DNA of 64,000 nt, taken from Oryzias latipes. Lineage: Eukaryota; Chordata; Actinopteri; Beloniformes; Adrianichthyidae. The DNA lies in assembly GCF_002234675.1 (NCBI RefSeq), contig NC_019862.2:27448707-27512706 (forward strand), in the 5' to 3' direction. Below, piece after piece: positions 59,471 through 64,000 of the stretch. Position numbers and translations under genes: made by a program. Each line of letters starts with the position of its first letter. Positions within the stretch are counted from its first letter, which is position 1. The notes under the pieces were generated by a model. That model had not been told where the DNA came from, did no database searches, and worked only from the letters and a program-made list of their open reading frames with translations.

Positions 59471-61794
59471 TGATTGAAGGAACTTTTACAACATTCGTAT
59501 AGGAACATTTGCAGCTATCATGCTGGCACGTCAGATTTTGACTTTTGCCAACAGTTATTTGGCTGAACAGCTGTAATATTGTCAATAGCATCATCAAACG
59601 GTGGATTAACGCACTAAATAAATGATTAATTGTGGTACCAACTGCGTGTGATATGTGATAGATGAGAATCTGCACGTTTTTAAGGGTTATAGAGATTTCA
59701 GCTTGGTTTTACTGAGTGTGTTTATGTCAAGTGCTTATCTTGAAAGCAGCTACTGTTTTACAGTAATGACTCCAGTAAAGTCATAAAGTGAAGCTTCAAA
59801 AGAAGTGGGACGGATAAAGACTGGAATCTAAGCGCACCATCTTTCACTGCCCTCACAACATTCCCTATGGGTTTACAGCTCTCCCTGTTTGTCTTCAATT
59901 GATGCAGATGTATCATTCAAAAAGAGAGCCTTATTAATCTCTTATTCTGCAACATTTGAGGCTTTCTGAATTGAGAGGATTTGGTATTTCCTGTGTTTTT
60001 TTGCAATGTATTGACTCTGCTTTTTAAGTACTTGCTTTGTTAAAGCAAACGGAAAAGAAAAGAAAAATAGCTATATTTTTTTGTTCAAACAGAATTTCAA
60101 GATAAAATTTAAATGAAGTCAACATTTCTTAGTTTGGTGATAAACTTGCTGTAAAGTAAAAAGGAAGGACATATGTTAATAGGTATTGAAGATGCAGTTT
60201 TTCAAACTAAAAGGTCACATTTAAACTAATTATCTTGTCAGTTTTTCATAGAAAATTTGCATTTCTTTGCCGTTTTTTTTTAACGTACACGTCCCTGGCA
60301 GCTGTTTCTCTGCGAGTTTTGTCATATCTCTATCCACCATGGAGGGCTGTTTTGAGCTGATGTGTTTTGTGCTCTATCAGTTCATATCTTTCGAGGCCAA
60401 TAGTCCTCCAGCCAGCTGCATAGACACGCTGTTGTTTACCACTCTCAAGTTCAGTTCACGGGCTGCATACCAGATTCCCTCCACAACCTGTCTCAGAATG
60501 CGGCACCTCCTAGTAATCTTGGCAAACTCTTGATCTATGTAAACAGTGGCCGGCAATGTTATCACTGCTGAATCAATAGTCTTGTACGGGACTGTATGAC
60601 ACAGTTTGCAGCTTGGGAGAATGGAAAAAAAAAGGAAGACATGTATTGCTTGTGGTTTAACCTTTTCAAACAGAATTATTGATCGCTTTGATAAAATAAG
60701 CAGGTACATATTATAAATTACTACACTTGACAGAGTGGCTTTCATATTGACACATCCTGCTTATTTAAGGGTTATTTTTTATTAACCTCTGTGAAAATCA
60801 ATGTCACCTTTTTTAATAAGGTCACGAAGCACAAACAAACCATATCTATTGTACATTGTCTTGCTACATCTTGTATTGTCTAACTTTGTTGGTGTTGATG
60901 ATATGAAACGTGCAGAACATGGACTCAAACTAAATATTTTAGAGGATTTTTGTTATTCAATTTTTAGAAACTCTAAATTCTCATATTCACTTTAACATAT
61001 AATATAGATTTGTGACCCTAAAACTGTATGCAACCCTTCTGCAGTGCATATTGTTGAATTTTAATGATAAAGCATGTGTGTTTGACTGCTGCCTAACTCA
61101 TTTCATTCTTTAATGCGGAACAAGGTAAGGGTTTACTGCATCTGTGACAAAAACACAGATTTATCAACCTATGGTAAACGCTTAAATGTAATATTTGATT
61201 TAATAATTTACTTCATCAAACTTCTATCATTTGTGGAAAATAAAGCATCGTCAATGTTCTATTGTGTGTGTGTGATCATCAAGTTACAGTCTGGCTTCCT
61301 GGCTTAAAGTGATTAATAACCGATTCTGAGCGTGTTGAAGGACAAACAATGGAGTCAGACCCTAAAACAAACACAGTGTCTTTTCTTTGCTTGTCTAGAC
61401 CACCAATTGGTTCAGGTTGACATGTGGGATAAATGCAGCTCAACTAAATGTTTTTCCTTCTTAGCTTGTGTGCGATAATCTTTTAGCATCTTCCTGATTA
61501 AACTTGATGATTGTGCGTTTAAATCACCCGTTTCACACAGCTTTTGAAAACATACCACTAGCACGGGAGTTGAAATTTAATCTGAATTTAAACTATGATT
61601 GACACAAAGTTTATGGTCTTTTCATTGTCATTACATAGTTATAAAATAAACATGAGCAAAAATTTGTGTTGCAGCAAGAAAACAGATATTTAAAAAAGAT
61701 GCGTTGAATCAGGAAAGTAGTTTGCGGTTGAAAAACAGCTGAAAATTTAAATTACGTTAAAGTAATTTAGAACATTCTAGAACATTTCATACTT
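59471..61794. other. Gene-free AT-rich DNA
   Basis: No gene recognised. Overlapping open frames on both strands at about 60267-60745 have no recognisable domain or splice support. Confidence 0.45.
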
Positions 61795-62085
61795 GGGGGG
61801 GGGGGGGGGGGGGACTTGGAAAGGTGCTGAATGAGAACAGAATCAAGAATGAATGCATCAAAACTATGTGTTGCAAACTGTTTAGTTTTTGTTCTTATTA
61901 TAAAAACAGCAGTTTATTTAGCTGAGGTGCTATATCTTAAGCTTAAAGAAGCTTGTATTGGAGATTTCTTAGTCTTTGTCAATAACAAAACTAATATTGA
62001 CTCCAAAATTGGGGGACAAAGCTTTTTGATGGGGGGGCAGCAGCTGCCTCCTCTCTCCTCCCGGTGTATCCGCCCCTGCCTGTGG
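61795..62085. repeat. Poly(G) tract and hAT-like terminal fragment
   Basis: 19 G at 61795-61813. The complement of 62050-62085 reads CAGGCAGGGGCGGATACACC, resembling CAGGGGCGGAT hAT termini. The partner end is not clear. Confidence 0.4.
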
Positions 62086-62414
62086 TAAAAAACAATTCAG
62101 ATCTCTACATTTTTTCTTCATGACAGGCATTAAGGACTGGTTATTTTAAATTAAATTAAAGTTTATGGAAAAACCCGTTAGCAAAGCAACATTTTTACTT
62201 TTCAGTGGACTAACCAGTAAAAGGTTTTGCAAAACTTATTTTTTTCATTGACGAAATAAGTACCAACATACTGCATTCATAACAAGTCTATTATTATTAT
62301 TAATATATAGTCTATTAATATATATTAAACCTATTAGCCTGCAATAAAGATGAAACACCTAAAAACGCTTGTGAGCCTTTTTAAAAATGTGAAATGTTAG
62401 AAATATAATATGAT

Positions 62415-63004
62415 ACGGAGCCCCTAAAGGGCCATTGATAGGAAAAAAAATGGAGGAAAAAAAATTTTTTTTTGAAGTAAAAAAAAAAAAAAAAAACTAA
62501 CTGGTGCGCACCAGTTAGTTTCAGGTGCGCACCAGTTAGTTTCAGGTGTGCACCAGTTAGTTTCAGGTGCGCACCAGTTAGTTTCAGGTGCGCACCAGTT
62601 AGTTTCAGGTGCGCACCAGTTAGTTTCAGGTGCGCACCAGTTAGTATCTGGTGCGCACCAGTTAGTATCAGAAGATATCAGATAGTTGACCTACTTGCTC
62701 ATTTTGCACCAAGTAGCTACAGTTGTCTTGAGAATGGCTAAAGTTGAGGATATGGACCTTGTAAACTTTCTGAAAACAAGAAATATTACTGACAATGTCA
62801 TAATGTCACCTGAAACTAATTGGTGCGCACCTGAAACTAACTGGTGCGCACCTGATTCTAACTGGTGCGCACCAATAATTTTTTTTTTTTCCTTTTTACT
62901 TCAAAAAAAATATTTTACTCCCAAAAAATTTTTTTTTACTTGAAAAAAAAAATTTTTTCCTCCAGTTTTTTTTTTTTTCATCAATGGCCCTTTAGGGGCT
63001 CCGT
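62415..63004. mobile_element. 590-bp hAT-like element with palindromic subterminal repeats
   Basis: Flanked by identical 8-bp AATATGAT at 62407-62414 and 63005-63012. Both ends are ACGGAGCCCCTAAAGGGCC, extending to a perfect 25-bp inverted repeat, then A/T-rich runs. Inside both arms are repeats of the palindrome GGTGCGCACC: eight on the left and three in reverse on the right. The centre has an open frame starting MAKVEDMDLVNFLKTRNITD at 62733. An 8-bp duplication fits the hAT superfamily. No transposase is encoded. Confidence 0.8.
62503..62670 (+). repeat. Eight tandem 21-bp units with a GGTGCGCACC palindrome
   Basis: Each unit is GGTGCGCACC followed by AGTTAGTTTCA. Unit 3 has GTGTGC in the palindrome and units 7-8 vary in the spacer. 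Three related units in reverse orientation lie at about 62807-62873. Confidence 0.9.
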
Positions 63005-63012
63005 AATATGAT

Positions 63013-63759
63013 TATATAAAGCCCAGAAGGAACAAATCAATGCCAAGTTGAAGGCAAAGTAATCTTTAAAATGATTCTAACAATGGTCAAAATGACATAA
63101 ATAATCAATGGTTTACACGTTTTCAGCATTGACTGAATGGCTTCAAGCTAAGATGTGAGCTAACCAAGCTTTCATAGAACAGGAAGTTTCGCGAGGATTA
63201 GAATTTATGTGTGTATTTGAAACAGTCATCCAGATTTGTGATTTCATTCATGACAAAATTGATTCTTGTTTTGTTTTATTCTGGAAAGATTTCAAAGAAT
63301 ATACAAAAGGACTCTGGTCTCACATTTCCTATGCACAAATGTAAATTCTCTGGTATTCTTTTCTGAACTCAATCTGTATATTAATAGTATTTGTAATTAT
63401 GCGAAGCAAAAAGCAATCAAAACCTTGTCTGTATGAGAATAATTCTTGTAAAGTTTAACCCTTTGGCTTATTTCTATTTCTATTCTTGTTTTTTTTATAA
63501 ATATGTGTATCTGATATTTGCAATTGTGTTCTTATTGCACACCTAAATGTGATTTTTTATAAAACGGCATAATGTGCAATAAAGGTTATTAAAAATATGT
63601 ATCATTTATGTGTAATAGTGAAAGAAAAAAGTTATTTAAAGTTTTTTCTTTACAGAAGAAGCTTTTGAAGTTATTAAAACTAATAAAGTTATAAAGTTCA
63701 AAATCAAACAGGTATGTCCTTAAAGAGCAGAGTTTTGACGCCCCCCCCCCCCATACCCA
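63013..63759. other. Gene-free AT-rich DNA
   Basis: Nothing recognised; a C12 run follows at about 63740. Confidence 0.5.
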
Positions 63760-64000
63760 TCGACCCCCCGTTTTTGTCTTACGCAACAGCAGCGGAAGAT
63801 TGTGATTTGCTGGGCTCAGCCCTCCCTCATCGGGGTTAACTTATTAGCGGAGTTTTTCTGGCGGAGCCGCTCTGCTCTGACATACATGTGAGCGCCACTC
63901 GCCGCAGAGCCGAGTACGAAACTGTCTTTTCGTACTTCCTTCCTGTCGGCGAACCGTTGACACGAACGCACGCGCTCCTCAAACTGTGGAGTTTTAAACA
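63760..64000. promoter_or_regulatory. CpG-rich edge, possible promoter or first exon of next gene
   Basis: About 20 CpG occur in the last 240 bp, against very few in the preceding 10 kb, with GC-rich motifs such as GCGGAGCCGC and CGCCGCAGAGCCGAG. No TATA box, and no complete coding exon is visible before the window ends. The strand is unknown. Confidence 0.35.

Noticed and set aside
60267..60745. Overlapping open frames on both strands (88 and 122 codons)
   Set aside because: No domain recognised, no start or splice context, surrounding DNA AT-rich and gene-free.
62503..62670. CRISPR-like array
   Set aside because: 21-bp units are directly adjacent with no unique spacers, and they lie inside a eukaryotic transposon.

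Overview
The window is vertebrate nuclear DNA from a teleost fish. The evidence is spliced genes with GT-AG introns matching TP63, ZBTB11 and DPT, AT-rich intergenic DNA, and a dense load of fish-type DNA transposons, SINEs and LINE fragments. There is one assembly gap of exactly 1000 N (38639-39638). The species cannot be fixed from sequence alone; the repeat content would fit an acanthomorph such as a medaka relative (inference).

Layout. (1) 1-12.5 kb, plus strand: the 3' two thirds of tp63. It starts inside the last exon before the DNA-binding domain and runs through the DNA-binding, tetramerisation, SAM and inhibitory domains to the alpha-form stop. A gamma-type alternative terminal exon with its own poly(A) signal lies between the tetramerisation exon and the next exon. 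(2) 12.5-13.8 kb: a short convergent intergenic stretch holding a piggyBac-like MITE and a decayed Tc1 copy. (3) 14.0-19.9 kb, minus strand: a complete zbtb11. I rebuilt ten coding exons giving 1169 residues: an integrase-type H2C2 zinc domain, a BTB domain, AT-hook-like motifs and 12 C2H2 fingers. A TATA-less promoter region with YY1- and ETS-like sites follows at about 20.1 kb. (4) 20-44.4 kb: gene-poor DNA made largely of repeats, including nested hAT/piggyBac-like elements, LINE fragments, a fold-back element and a 5.8-kb GGGCCCGAGCAC-bounded repeat that contains the gap, a solo LTR and a hAT transposase relic. (5) 44.5-49.4 kb, minus strand: a complete four-exon dermatopontin gene (dpt, 191 residues). 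(6) 49.4-64 kb: no gene recognised. It holds a LINE relic, a Tc1 pseudogene, SINEs and a 590-bp hAT-like element with perfect 8-bp target duplications and palindromic subterminal repeats. The last 240 bp are CpG-rich and may be the promoter or first exon of a gene beyond the edge.

The three genes do not form a shared pathway. tp63 is an epithelial transcription factor, zbtb11 encodes a BTB zinc-finger nuclear regulator, and dpt encodes a secreted matrix protein. The most distinctive content is the mobile-element load: seven full or partial copies of a TTAA-flanked family plus a hairpin derivative, six copies of a second family carrying a shared coding remnant, and the palindrome-loaded element at 62.4-63.0 kb.
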